Notes: generated from the letters alone by a model not told the origin. Shown: positions 1-7,947, numbered from the stretch's first letter. The stretch is 64,000 nt of DNA from Butyrivibrio hungatei DSM 14810 (GCF_900143205.1 NZ_FRDH01000003.1:744001-808000), one strand, 5' to 3'. Made by a program: numbers and translations.

Positions 1-248
1 GTAGAAAGAGCGTCGGCTGTTACATCAAGCCAGCTCTCTGCATCCTTAGCATTCTTTTCATAATACTGGGAAATCTGAGTGACGTTGCTTCTAAGACGAA
101 GTGCTCTTATGGCTATAACAGGATCATCGGAAGGACGTGTGATCTTTTTGCCTGTAGACATCATAGTGTTGAGCTGGTCCTCGCTGATCTTGTTATTGTT
201 AATATTATAAAGGGAATTGTTCTGCATTATTTTGTTAGTGATACGCAT
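1..248 (-). CDS. flgL: Flagellar hook-filament junction protein FlgL, N-terminal part (cut by window edge)
   Basis: This is the first 82 codons of a hook-associated protein; the rest lies beyond base 1. The start ATG at 248-246 follows a GGAGGTTG ribosome site at normal distance. The residues read MRITNKIMQNN at the start and RPSDDPV at positions 38-44. That second motif is typical of the N-terminal D0/D1 helices of FlgL and flagellins. FlgL joins the hook-side FlgK ring to the filament outside the cell. It follows flgK by 83 bp on the same strand and is probably the last hook gene of this operon seen here. A flagellin is the alternative, but position after flgK and the MRIT start favour FlgL. 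Confidence 0.85.
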   Translation of the reverse strand, partial: MRITNKIMQNNSLYNINNNKISEDQLNTMMSTGKKITRPSDDPVIAIRALRLRSNVTQISQYYEKNAKDAESWLDVTADALS

Positions 249-331
249 AGTACAACCTCCAGATAAACTTCCATGTCAAAAAATGCGCATCCATGCAGTC
301 ATTTTTGTCATCTACAATACATATCGGCAGA

Positions 332-2179
332 TTATACTCCTGTCTGAAGTATCAATCTGTCATAAATTTCAGTCAGAGTCTGGATCATCTTGGATGAAAG
401 TGTGTATGCGTTCTGATACTTAACAAGGTTTGAAGCTTCTTCATCTTCATCTACACCTGCATCTGACAGGCGCTGATTCTTGATAGTTACTTCAAGAGCT
501 TCATAGGTCTTTTCCAATGTTCCAGCATTACTTGAATTAAGGGCCACGTCTGCAAGAACCTTTGTAAGGTATTCTCCAGAAGTTGCTCCTCTGAATATCT
601 TTTTGGTCTCAAACATCTCTTTTAATCTTGAAAGGTTACCATACTCTGATTCACCTTCTGTTACGTCAGCCTTTGTAGCAAATCTCTCTGCATTCTCGAC
701 TATTACGCTGTTAACCTCGAAGTTGCCGCCTCTAAGCTTGTAGTATCCCTTATTCTGAGAAAGAGAAGTGAGCTGCTCGTAGCTATACTGCGCTACAGAG
801 TTGGTATCCATTGCTCCTGTCAAAAGAGCTACACCTTCCAGTGAGTCTGATGTATAACCTGTTACCATGATCTCATTTACTGCAGATGAGAACTGTCTTA
901 CCCACTCGTTCATCTGCTCGAGATAATAAGGAATTCCCTGATAATCGTTTCCGTAGCCAATAGTAACTGCTCTGTTAGTATCAGGAGTACTTGTAAGTGT
1001 TGCGTTATCTATAGTAAATGTAAAAGTCTTATCTCCGTCATAAGACCAGGAATCATACTTATAAGTCTTGTCACCAATGTGGATAGTACCATCCTCAGGA
1101 AGAGTGCACTTATTCATATCCTTAAGATATGCAGCGTCAACTTCAACCTGCACCGTAACTGGTCTTGCAAGGGGATCAATTATCGTGCTCTTTCCATTAA
1201 AGTACTGATTGTTATTACCATCACGCATAGCAAGAAGTCCCTGAAGCTCGCCGCCGATGAGCTTTGACTCAATAGAGAAATCTGCAAGCTCTTTGATGTC
1301 ATCGCCATCCTTGTAGCTGGCTGTTCCCCACTTGATATCATAAAGGCCTGATACATCGTTCTGGTTAACAGATCCATCTTCATCTCTTGCTACACAGATC
1401 ATCTTTCTGTATTCGTAGGTATCAACAAGCTCGTATCCACCTGCAACCCAGATCTGAAATCTTGTTGCGCCTGTTACTCTGTCTGGATTATTCTCGTCTA
1501 CTACAGGAGTTTCCTTGGTTTCAACTGAAACCATCTTAGAAAGCTCATCGACGAGTACATCTCTTTTATCTCTAAGTTCATTGGCTGTTGTGCCAGTCAT
1601 TTCAATAATGTTGATCTGCTTGTTGATCGAAGCAACTTCCTGAGAGATTGAGCTGATTCTGTCAGCACAGAGCTTGATCTCTGAGTTGATGTCACTCTGA
1701 AGTCCCTGAAGCTGGTTATAAACGTTGTTAAAGTATTCAGTAATACTTCTTACTGATGATACGTATGTAGTCTTGGCTTCCGTTGTACCTGCTGCGGTCT
1801 TGACTGACTGAAGTGCAGCTTGCATCTTCGTGAAAAGAGATGAGAAGCCGGTTGTTCCGTCATCATCAAGATACTGTTCAACAAGCTTTGTATAGTAGTT
1901 CTTCTGTTCTACATTTCCAAGGAGCTGCTCATTATTTCTGTACTTGACATCATAAAAGCTATCGCGGACTCTCTCGATTGCGATAGTCTCAACGCCTGCA
2001 CCGGCGCATCCATATTTTGCAAATACTCTTAGGGCATCTGCAGCTTCCTGATTGACCTTCTGCCTGCTGTAGCCCTTAGTCTCTACGTTGGATATGTTGT
2101 TTGCTGTCGTGTTAAGGGCTGCATTAGCAGCGCGAAGACCTGATGCAGCGATGTTAAGTCCAAAAAATTGTGATACCAT
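332..2179 (-). CDS. flgK: Flagellar hook-associated protein 1, FlgK (second paralogue)
   Basis: The product has 615 residues, normal to slightly long for FlgK. The N-terminus has the rod/hook family pattern, with NTTANNISNVETKGYSRQ around residues 23-40. The C-terminus ends in the matching helical segment NLVKYQNAYTLSSKMIQT. FlgK is exported by the flagellar type III system and forms the first junction zone between hook and filament. An AAGGAG site lies 7 nt before the start. The gene begins 15 bp after an upstream, only distantly similar flgK (2195-3853), so two full-length FlgK proteins are encoded in tandem. Both ends needed for assembly are present, so this copy does not look like a pseudogene. 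Confidence 0.9.
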   Translation of the reverse strand: MVSQFFGLNIAASGLRAANAALNTTANNISNVETKGYSRQKVNQEAADALRVFAKYGCAGAGVETIAIERVRDSFYDVKYRNNEQLLGNVEQKNYYTKLVEQYLDDDGTTGFSSLFTKMQAALQSVKTAAGTTEAKTTYVSSVRSITEYFNNVYNQLQGLQSDINSEIKLCADRISSISQEVASINKQINIIEMTGTTANELRDKRDVLVDELSKMVSVETKETPVVDENNPDRVTGATRFQIWVAGGYELVDTYEYRKMICVARDEDGSVNQNDVSGLYDIKWGTASYKDGDDIKELADFSIESKLIGGELQGLLAMRDGNNNQYFNGKSTIIDPLARPVTVQVEVDAAYLKDMNKCTLPEDGTIHIGDKTYKYDSWSYDGDKTFTFTIDNATLTSTPDTNRAVTIGYGNDYQGIPYYLEQMNEWVRQFSSAVNEIMVTGYTSDSLEGVALLTGAMDTNSVAQYSYEQLTSLSQNKGYYKLRGGNFEVNSVIVENAERFATKADVTEGESEYGNLSRLKEMFETKKIFRGATSGEYLTKVLADVALNSSNAGTLEKTYEALEVTIKNQRLSDAGVDEDEEASNLVKYQNAYTLSSKMIQTLTEIYDRLILQTGV

Positions 2180-2194
2180 AGCATTCTCCTTACA

Positions 2195-3853
2195 TTAACT
2201 ACCAAGTGTAGTAACCAAATGTTCCAGCATCTCACTTACTACGTTTATGTATCTACTTGATGCGTTGTATGCATTCTGGAACTGGATCATATACTCAAGC
2301 TCTTCATCACTTGATACGCCAACGATCTGTTCTCTGCCGTAATCAACTGCTGTAACTGTCTGTTCCTGGGCAGCTGCGATGCTGTTATATACATCTCCTG
2401 AGTTAGCTACCTGTGAAACTAATGCGTTGTAATATGAAATAAAGTTATTCCTACTTGCAACGTTAGGATTTAATGTGTACTGCTCCTTGTTGAATGCTTC
2501 CTTAAGAGCTGTCATTGTTGCAGTATCTTCACTTCCGTCTACATTTCTGAAGGTGAAGGTTGTTGGATCTTTTAACAAAATAGGATTGACCTGGGAATTC
2601 ATGATGGTAAATCCAGTATCGATAGTTCCTGCAGGGTGCTCCTCATCAATATCATAAGTGAGCTTGTCACTGTCATTGGCCACAACAAAGAGCACGTAAT
2701 CTGACTTAAGTCCTATTGTGTTATCAAGAGTTGCCGGATTACTCTCAGCGTCCTCCATTACCTTGTTGATAGCTGTCATGATGTTGTGGATCATCTGGTC
2801 AAACTCAGCTTCAACGTTCATGATGACTGACTGAGCGATGTTTGTGTTGTAGTAATCTTCACTCTCAGTAATATCGTGATATGTTGCATTGTGATCACCT
2901 CTTGCTAAAAGAACTGATTTAAGCTTTCCAATATCGGTATCTGTAGTTGAGGATACTGTCTGCTCTAAGTTGAAAACATGTCCGCCATCGATCGATGCAA
3001 TGTACTCTATGCCATATTCGTCGTATTCTCTTCTTGCCGCGTATTCCCAATATGGTGTAGCATAGCCAACTGAACTTACTAAGGTCCTGTCAATTCCGAT
3101 ATGATTTACATGATCGGTAGTTACAAATGAAGATCCTTCAAAAAGAACTGTTACATTTCCCAGGGTATCTTCGTAGTAATCTATTTTTCCAAGTTCCCCA
3201 AGTTTATCAAGGATCTTGTTTCTCTCATCTCTAAGGTCGTTTGCTTTTTCTTCTCTGCCAGACTCGATATTTACGATATCCTCGTTGAGCTGTCTGATCC
3301 TGTCACCATAGTCATTTATATTATCTACAATGCCCTCGATTGTTGCATCAAGGTTATCCTGATATGAAACAAGGCCATCATATACGCTCTTTGCTCTTGT
3401 AAGAAACTCATTTGCCCTTGTAACAAGTGCACTCTGTGCTACTGCTGAACAAGGCTCCTTAGCAAGCTCCTGAACTGCTGTCCAGAGGTTATTGATAGAA
3501 GTTGCAAATTCTGATCCGTTCATCTCCTGAAGCTGATCTTCTACTTCTTCAAGACATTTCCTGGAAACATCATAAAATGCATATCTGCCTGATTCTTTTC
3601 TAAAAGAGATATCAAGAAATTCGCTTCTGACCTGCTTACAATTATTATATTGAACGCCTGTACCAATCTGTTTCCAGGCAATACATTCATTCTTCTTTTC
3701 AAGAGTCTGATATGCTCTTGTGCCCTGAGAGACCTGCTGTCTTGTATAGCCTTGGGTATCTATATTGGCCATGTTATGTGCAGTTGTATTTAATGCGTTC
3801 TGTGATGTCTGTAATCCTGACTGACCCACATATAGATTTGCCATTAGAGACAT
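2195..3853 (-). CDS. flgK: Flagellar hook-associated protein 1, FlgK (first paralogue)
   Basis: The product has 552 residues. It opens with a family-typical N-terminus (NTTAHNMANIDTQGYTRQ, residues 23-40) and closes with MIQFQNAYNASSRYINVVSEML, the C-terminal D0 helix pattern. The central region is charged, acidic and unlike the downstream copy. The start is fixed by AGGAGGAAACAGAT directly before ATG at 3853. It is the first of two tandem flgK genes in the flgMNKKL operon. A strong palindrome lies between it and flgN upstream. The two copies may form separate junction layers or serve different filaments; that is inference. Confidence 0.9.
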   Translation of the reverse strand: MSLMANLYVGQSGLQTSQNALNTTAHNMANIDTQGYTRQQVSQGTRAYQTLEKKNECIAWKQIGTGVQYNNCKQVRSEFLDISFRKESGRYAFYDVSRKCLEEVEDQLQEMNGSEFATSINNLWTAVQELAKEPCSAVAQSALVTRANEFLTRAKSVYDGLVSYQDNLDATIEGIVDNINDYGDRIRQLNEDIVNIESGREEKANDLRDERNKILDKLGELGKIDYYEDTLGNVTVLFEGSSFVTTDHVNHIGIDRTLVSSVGYATPYWEYAARREYDEYGIEYIASIDGGHVFNLEQTVSSTTDTDIGKLKSVLLARGDHNATYHDITESEDYYNTNIAQSVIMNVEAEFDQMIHNIMTAINKVMEDAESNPATLDNTIGLKSDYVLFVVANDSDKLTYDIDEEHPAGTIDTGFTIMNSQVNPILLKDPTTFTFRNVDGSEDTATMTALKEAFNKEQYTLNPNVASRNNFISYYNALVSQVANSGDVYNSIAAAQEQTVTAVDYGREQIVGVSSDEELEYMIQFQNAYNASSRYINVVSEMLEHLVTTLGS

Positions 3854-3880
3854 ATCTGTTTCCTCCTGTTATTGATATTT

Positions 3881-3917
3881 GTCTTTTTTGCGGCCTATTT
3901 TAGGGCGCAAAAAAGAC
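3881..3917. terminator. 37-bp near-perfect palindrome between flgN and flgK (terminator or attenuator)
   Basis: The arms GTCTTTTTTGCG and CGCAAAAAAGAC are exact reverse complements around a CCTA/TAGG inner stem, with one central mismatch. Read on the minus strand it is a GC hairpin flanked by A and T runs, so it could terminate in either direction. It lies inside a same-strand operon, 27 bp before the flgK start. Partial termination that lowers flgK and flgL relative to flgM and flgN is the simplest reading. Two more small hairpins lie just before it, at about 3918-3938 and 3965-3991. Confidence 0.55.
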
Positions 3918-3987
3918 ACTACTGAAATATTCAGTACTCCCTTGGGCTATCCAATGCGCTGTACCACCCCTTCATTATGAGTGGTAC

Positions 3988-4506
3988 TTACTGCTTTGCA
4001 TCGAACCCGCCCGAAGTGTAACCTAAACATTCGCCTGTAGTGTCTAAAGCTCTGGAATAATTCGCCGTCTGTGGAGCGCTTTTTGACGCTTGGATGATGT
4101 TCATTTCGAATTGTACCATTTCCAAAGAACTTAAAAGTAGCTCCTGGTTCTGGCCGTTTACACGTCTAACATTGTCTGCTACAGATACTAATCTGTCTCG
4201 CTGCAATGCCAGATTTTTCTGATCTTCTGGTCTCTTCTCGAGAACAGTTATCAGGTCGGTCAGTTTCAATGAATCAACATCCTTGTTGAGTACATTGGCA
4301 ATATCCTTCATAGCTGTCATTCTTTTTTTCTCGAGGGACTGGATATTACCTATTATGCACTGCTCCTCATCCGTGATTTCCGCAAGTTTCAGAAGATCAC
4401 CTGAAACGATAATTGTGGTCTTCTTACTAGATAACCCCAGCAATTTCTCGTACATTCCGCATTCCTGATCAAGCACGTCGACCAGGTTTTCCATTAGACT
4501 TGCCAC
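3988..4506 (-). CDS. flgN: Flagellar export chaperone FlgN
   Basis: This is a 172-residue, mostly helical protein with the FlgN pattern: an N-terminal MENLVDVLDQECGMYEKLL segment and a C-terminal amphipathic helix. FlgN is a cytoplasmic chaperone that delivers FlgK and FlgL to the flagellar export gate. The start chosen is GTG at 4506, which lies 9 nt after AGGAGG. The ATG at 4515 directly abuts that ribosome site and is less likely. Placement between flgM and two flgK genes supports the call, since its known clients are encoded just downstream. Confidence 0.8.
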   Translation of the reverse strand: MASLMENLVDVLDQECGMYEKLLGLSSKKTTIIVSGDLLKLAEITDEEQCIIGNIQSLEKKRMTAMKDIANVLNKDVDSLKLTDLITVLEKRPEDQKNLALQRDRLVSVADNVRRVNGQNQELLLSSLEMVQFEMNIIQASKSAPQTANYSRALDTTGECLGYTSGGFDAKQ

Positions 4507-4541
4507 TGGAATCATCCTCCTGATTATTATTATTTATTCAA

Positions 4542-4829
4542 TTAAGAAAGCTCACTTGCTTCTTCGTATTTAGCCAGTAATTTGTCGGCAAAAGCCTCTC
4601 CACTTACGTTATAAGTACCGTTTTTGATAGCAGCCTTGAGCGAAGCCACAACGTCTTCTCTAACGTCTGGCGTAGCGCTAACAGCCTGTTTAGCAACCTG
4701 GATATCTTTTCCGATTGAAGAAAATGATACAGTATCTCTAATATCATTAGTCTTCTTGGCCGCCTGGGTCTTATTAACTTTGTTGTTAGAGTAAATCTGC
4801 TGAACCTGACTGTATGCTTCTATTCGCAT
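4542..4829 (-). CDS. flgM: Anti-sigma-28 factor FlgM
   Basis: The product has 95 residues, the usual FlgM size. It has a disordered polar N-terminal half and a C-terminal sigma-binding region with paired short helices (DVREDVVASLKAAIKNGTY, then ADKLLAKYEEA). FlgM holds the flagellar sigma factor FliA (sigma-28/sigma-D) inactive until the hook is complete and FlgM is exported. A GGAAGGAGG site precedes the ATG. The gene heads the operon and has a sigma-28-type promoter of its own, which would give negative feedback. Confidence 0.85.
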   Translation of the reverse strand: MRIEAYSQVQQIYSNNKVNKTQAAKKTNDIRDTVSFSSIGKDIQVAKQAVSATPDVREDVVASLKAAIKNGTYNVSGEAFADKLLAKYEEASELS

Positions 4830-4873
4830 ATCTCATCCTCCTTCCCTGGAGTATTTTTTTACTTCTACAACAT

Positions 4874-4900
4874 TTATCGGTAGAAGTCGCCATTACTTTA
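4874..4900 (-). promoter_or_regulatory. Sigma-28 (FliA/SigD) promoter of flgM
   Basis: On the minus strand TAAAGTAA is followed after exactly 11 bp by ACCGATAA. The established sigma-28 consensus is TAAAGTTT-N11-GCCGATAA, so the match is 6 of 8 and 7 of 8 with ideal spacing. It lies about 45 bp before the flgM start. Transcription from here would place flgM, flgN, both flgK genes and flgL under the sigma factor that FlgM inhibits. Confidence 0.8.
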
Positions 4901-5048
4901 GCTTTTTAAAAAAAATATTTTCATGGCGTAAACACCCAAGGTTTACTCACTCTTTCCGCTTTTCAATACTATTATCGTCCAATTCGAAAAAAACTTTAGA
5001 TTAATTTTATAATTAATTACAAATTTTGTAAAAAAATTTCGCGTACTA

Positions 5049-5150
5049 CCTCGCTAAGTATTCTACACAGCAAGCTTCACTAAGTTCGAAAAGGACCTCA
5101 CTAAGTGAACTTGCATGGTTCGCACTAGACTCGACAAAACCTCGTCAAGT
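5049..5150. repeat. Degenerate 21-26 bp tandem repeat upstream of flgM
   Basis: Related words begin at 5049 (CCTCGCTAAGT), 5075 (CTTCACTAAGT), 5096 (CCTCACTAAGT), 5118 (weak) and 5140 (CCTCGTCAAGT). The first and last copies are also both followed by TCTACACA. Steps are 26, 21, 22 and 22 bp. No open frame runs through it. It differs from the TTAGCC elements nearby. It may be an array of protein sites or a decaying repeat; no function is assigned. Confidence 0.45.
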
Positions 5151-5159
5151 GCTCTACAC

Positions 5160-5196
5160 AAAAAGAAAAACAGGTGCATTGGCAAGATGCACCTGT
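5160..5196 (-). terminator. Intrinsic terminator
   Basis: ACAGGTGCAT at 5170-5179 and ATGCACCTGT at 5187-5196 form a perfect 10-bp stem with a 7-nt loop. On the minus strand the stem is followed by TTTTTCTTTTT. It would end the short transcript proposed from the promoter at 5291-5319. It would also catch any transcript running on from the liv operon at 5623. Confidence 0.8.
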
Positions 5197-5284
5197 TCAG
5201 GTAGGAGATTTCTTATGACTATTGTATGTCACGTGTAAATAACGCCTTGGCATTGACGTTTTTACTTGTTAGCTTCTGCTAACA
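5160..5284 (-). ncRNA. Candidate small RNA of about 120 nt
   Basis: A promoter (5291-5319) and a strong intrinsic terminator (5160-5196) on the same strand bracket a gene-free stretch, predicting a transcript of about 120 nt. The only frame of note is an 18-codon one starting MPRRYLHV; it has no recognisable ribosome site, so an RNA product is more likely than a peptide. The start region is covered by a TTAGC-N4-GCTAA palindrome, suggesting repression. I know of no matching RNA family. Confidence 0.4.
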
Positions 5285-5319
5285 AAATGTATATTAGCAT
5301 ATGCTAACAAGAAATGCAA
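5269..5319 (-). promoter_or_regulatory. Promoter with two TTAGC-N4-GCTAA operator palindromes
   Basis: On the minus strand TTGCAT (5319-5314) and TAATAT (5296-5291) are 17 bp apart. The 14-bp perfect palindrome at 5294-5307 overlaps the -10 element. A second palindrome at 5269-5282, extended to TTGTTAGC/GCTAACAA, lies just after the expected start point. Paired palindromes over the -10 and +1 regions are the classical arrangement for a repressor. The arms share TTAGC/GCTAA with the ends of the neighbouring array elements. No regulator gene is adjacent. Confidence 0.5.
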
Positions 5320-5354
5320 GTGTTTATCGAAAGTTTTTTTACTTTTTTCTTTTT

Positions 5355-5626
5355 TTATCCAAGTTCTTTTGTTTTTAAGCCTTTCGGCTAAACTTTTTTG
5401 TCCTCATTTCAAACTAATTCTAGCTCTCCTTAGCCTATTATCTTCTTTTCCAACCAATTAGGCTAAAAAATAATCGCTGCTTTCAAAGTCAAAATTCAAA
5501 AACTAGCAAAAAAATTAGCCGAAACGATCATTTCTATGATCATTCGGCTAATCTCACTATTCCAACGCCATAATATTCTTATTTTTTCTTTAGCCTAAAA
5601 TCTTGTATTATTTCATATCAGGCTAA
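5355..5626. repeat. TTAGCC/GGCTAA periodic array A (4 elements)
   Basis: Four 37-bp elements lie at 5355-5391, 5430-5466, 5515-5551 and 5590-5626. Each starts with TTAGCC and ends with GGCTAA, except the first, whose left arm is TTATCC. Start-to-start steps are 75, 85 and 75 bp. The insides differ completely. Element 3 is a near-perfect hairpin along its whole length, while the others pair only near their ends. The last element overlaps the stop codon of the gene ending at 5623. With the features listed from 4874 to 5319 this accounts for the gene-free gap 4830-5622. Confidence 0.8.
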
Positions 5627-7947
5627 ATATCGCTAAATCCAGCCATTTTATAGCTGACCAATATATGCTTGATCACAAAGGTATGTAATCCAAGCAAATA
5701 TACCAATGTAACTAGTGATACAAACTCCGCAAGTCTCCAGAACCATGGTTCTCTGAAATAGATCTTAAACAAGCCACTGTAACCAGCAGGAATCTCAACT
5801 GCAAGTTTCTTATCTTCAGCCATGTAACATGCTATCTTTGTTCCCTTGGCTTTAACTGCATAGTGCCTGTAACCCCAAAGAGGTGCTTCTGCTATCACCA
5901 CCTCTCCTGTAGGATTATCAGCCTGCACATAAAGCGTTGTGCCATTCTTTTTAGTAACAACAGCTGTAGCTTCTGTCCCTTCAGGAAGAACCATGTCCTG
6001 ATACATGGAAGTAAGGCCTGTGTTGATATCCTTAATACTAAACTCCACGTAGAATGGATCTCTTAGATAATTGCTGTCAAAGGATGTTATTGGGTTACCT
6101 TCCTTTATAACATCTCCCAAAAGTTCCTCACTCTGCACAACACACAACAGTACAAGTGAAGCCATTGCAATATAGCCCTTTATACTCTTATCTTCATATC
6201 TTAAGAGCTCGCCCATTGTAACAGCAAACCAGAAAACAACCATTCCACAAGACACATCAAGGAAGTGCCATGGGAACTGCATATTTCCAAGAAGCTTGTA
6301 CATAAGTGGCATCTTGTCATTAAGGAAGAAATAAAAAGTTGAATTAAGGCTAAGGGCTACAAACAAAATGCTCAGCACAAATATTCTAAGATAAGCTCCT
6401 GTCTTTTCCTTAAATCTTCCTGTAAGCACAAATCCTGCGGCAAGCGCAAGCACTGCGATTGAAACTACTCCAAGACCTACAAATCCACCAGTATCAAGAA
6501 AAGCTGCCTTTTGCAGATTAAAGAGATGAACAAGCTCCTGACCTCTATTCCACAAAATGTCATTTACAGTATTTCCTCTCATATTCTGGAATAACATGTA
6601 ATCCGCAAGAGGTACTATAAAGTGAAGATTTAATAGAACTATAGCAAGTAATGCCTTAAGTAGTGGCAACAGTATCTCTTTTTGCAAAGTCTTCTCGATC
6701 ATAAGGATGCAGAAAAGAGGAATAACCAGTGCCAGAATAAATGTTGAAAGCACATGGCATGAAAGAGTAAGTGTTACTCCAAAAGCCAGAGTAATATACG
6801 CTTTCTTTGACTTCTTTGAATATATTTCCCAAAGTCCAAGGATTACCAGTGGAAGAAACGTAAATGCTCCAAACTCACCAACTGTCGCTCCTGAATAGAT
6901 ACTGTGAAGTCTAAATCCGATCAGTGTGAACAAAACTGACGAAAAGAGACCAACTCTCTCATTACCAGATATCTTTTTAAATGCAAAATATGAAATAAAC
7001 ACAGACAGCACATTTGTAAGGAAAATGTAGAACTTATATGCCATCTGAAGTGTAAATCCAAGGATAATAAGTATTGCTGAAGGGTAAATTAGCAGATCTC
7101 CATAGCCTACACCAGCAGCATAGCCATAACCGTTGTCCCATCCAGGAAGAATGTGCACCGGAAACTGACCGCTTCTAAGCCCCTCCGCCGTAAATGCTAT
7201 TCTTCTCAAATGATAGTAAATGTCATCGCCAAAATATAACTTCCTATAAAAGAGAGGATAGCTTGAGAAAAACAGAGTAAATAACATCACTCCTATAGTC
7301 AATTCTTTTCCCTTAAGGAAACTAACTGTTTCTTTTCTCTTTAGCAGGAAAAGAAATACCAAAACATCAATCAAAGCAAAAAATAAAAACAGTTTGGTTG
7401 TCTCATTGGCTATGGTCTTGCCCTTCATGTATGTGATATTCACGCCATTTACAAGAACATATATATTGTCACCTGAAGCATCTGTTTCAGGTCCCATGCG
7501 GACTTCAAACTCTGTCCCATATCTAACCCAAGAAAGAGCTGAAACACTGGTGAACTTACCTGGCATTGCAGTATGGTCGCTGCAAACTAGATCTGCAGTC
7601 TTGTCTTCAGAAGTATCTCCCACTGCATCAAGCACCATATAGCAGGTATGCCAGTTATCATCTGCATTAGAGCTATAATCTACAGTCACGGAATAAATGC
7701 CTTTTTTGAGGAACGTAGGTTTCGTGACAACGTAAGCCCCTTCCACATTACTGTGATCAGCATAGAATCCGCTCTCATATTCGATAGTATTAGTTTCAAG
7801 ATTTTTACGCGCAAGGAGCAGATCATCTGATGAATAGCTTATGCTCTCTTCTCTATTGAATCTAAGAGCATTTACTATCAAAAGAACTACTTCTACAGCT
7901 ACCAGAACTAATATAAGGAGTTTTTTATTTTCCCAAAACTTCTTCAT
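5623..7947 (-). CDS. Large multipass membrane protein, GT-C/YfhO-like
   Basis: The product has 774 residues. A first membrane segment lies at about 10-27, followed by an outside domain of about 155 residues rich in beta-type sequence. Some ten or more membrane helices then run to about residue 600, and a second outside domain is closed by a last helix. After the second helix the motif GDDIYYHLRRI (about 240-250) resembles the acidic first-loop motif of GT-C glycosyltransferases and YfhO-type proteins. A lipid-linked sugar transfer role is possible but not shown. Its ATG overlaps the stop of the kinase-like gene by 4 bp, so the two are translationally coupled at the end of the liv operon. Its stop lies inside an array element. 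Confidence 0.55.
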   Translation of the reverse strand: MKKFWENKKLLILVLVAVEVVLLIVNALRFNREESISYSSDDLLLARKNLETNTIEYESGFYADHSNVEGAYVVTKPTFLKKGIYSVTVDYSSNADDNWHTCYMVLDAVGDTSEDKTADLVCSDHTAMPGKFTSVSALSWVRYGTEFEVRMGPETDASGDNIYVLVNGVNITYMKGKTIANETTKLFLFFALIDVLVFLFLLKRKETVSFLKGKELTIGVMLFTLFFSSYPLFYRKLYFGDDIYYHLRRIAFTAEGLRSGQFPVHILPGWDNGYGYAAGVGYGDLLIYPSAILIILGFTLQMAYKFYIFLTNVLSVFISYFAFKKISGNERVGLFSSVLFTLIGFRLHSIYSGATVGEFGAFTFLPLVILGLWEIYSKKSKKAYITLAFGVTLTLSCHVLSTFILALVIPLFCILMIEKTLQKEILLPLLKALLAIVLLNLHFIVPLADYMLFQNMRGNTVNDILWNRGQELVHLFNLQKAAFLDTGGFVGLGVVSIAVLALAAGFVLTGRFKEKTGAYLRIFVLSILFVALSLNSTFYFFLNDKMPLMYKLLGNMQFPWHFLDVSCGMVVFWFAVTMGELLRYEDKSIKGYIAMASLVLLCVVQSEELLGDVIKEGNPITSFDSNYLRDPFYVEFSIKDINTGLTSMYQDMVLPEGTEATAVVTKKNGTTLYVQADNPTGEVVIAEAPLWGYRHYAVKAKGTKIACYMAEDKKLAVEIPAGYSGLFKIYFREPWFWRLAEFVSLVTLVYLLGLHTFVIKHILVSYKMAGFSDI

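Noticed and set aside
3881-3917. Flagellar palindrome as another array element
   Set aside because: It is also 37 bp with a CCTA/TAGG core, but lacks TTAGCC/GGCTAA ends and stands alone with A and T runs typical of a terminator.
5203-5256. Seven-codon leader peptide on the plus strand with AGGAG upstream (MTIVCHV)
   Set aside because: Nothing on the plus strand follows it, and the strand carries no promoter or gene here; probably chance.
5590-5626. Array elements as ordinary intrinsic terminators
   Set aside because: Only the last element of A touches a gene end. Most elements lack a stable stem or a T-run, and arrays B and D are not downstream of any gene.
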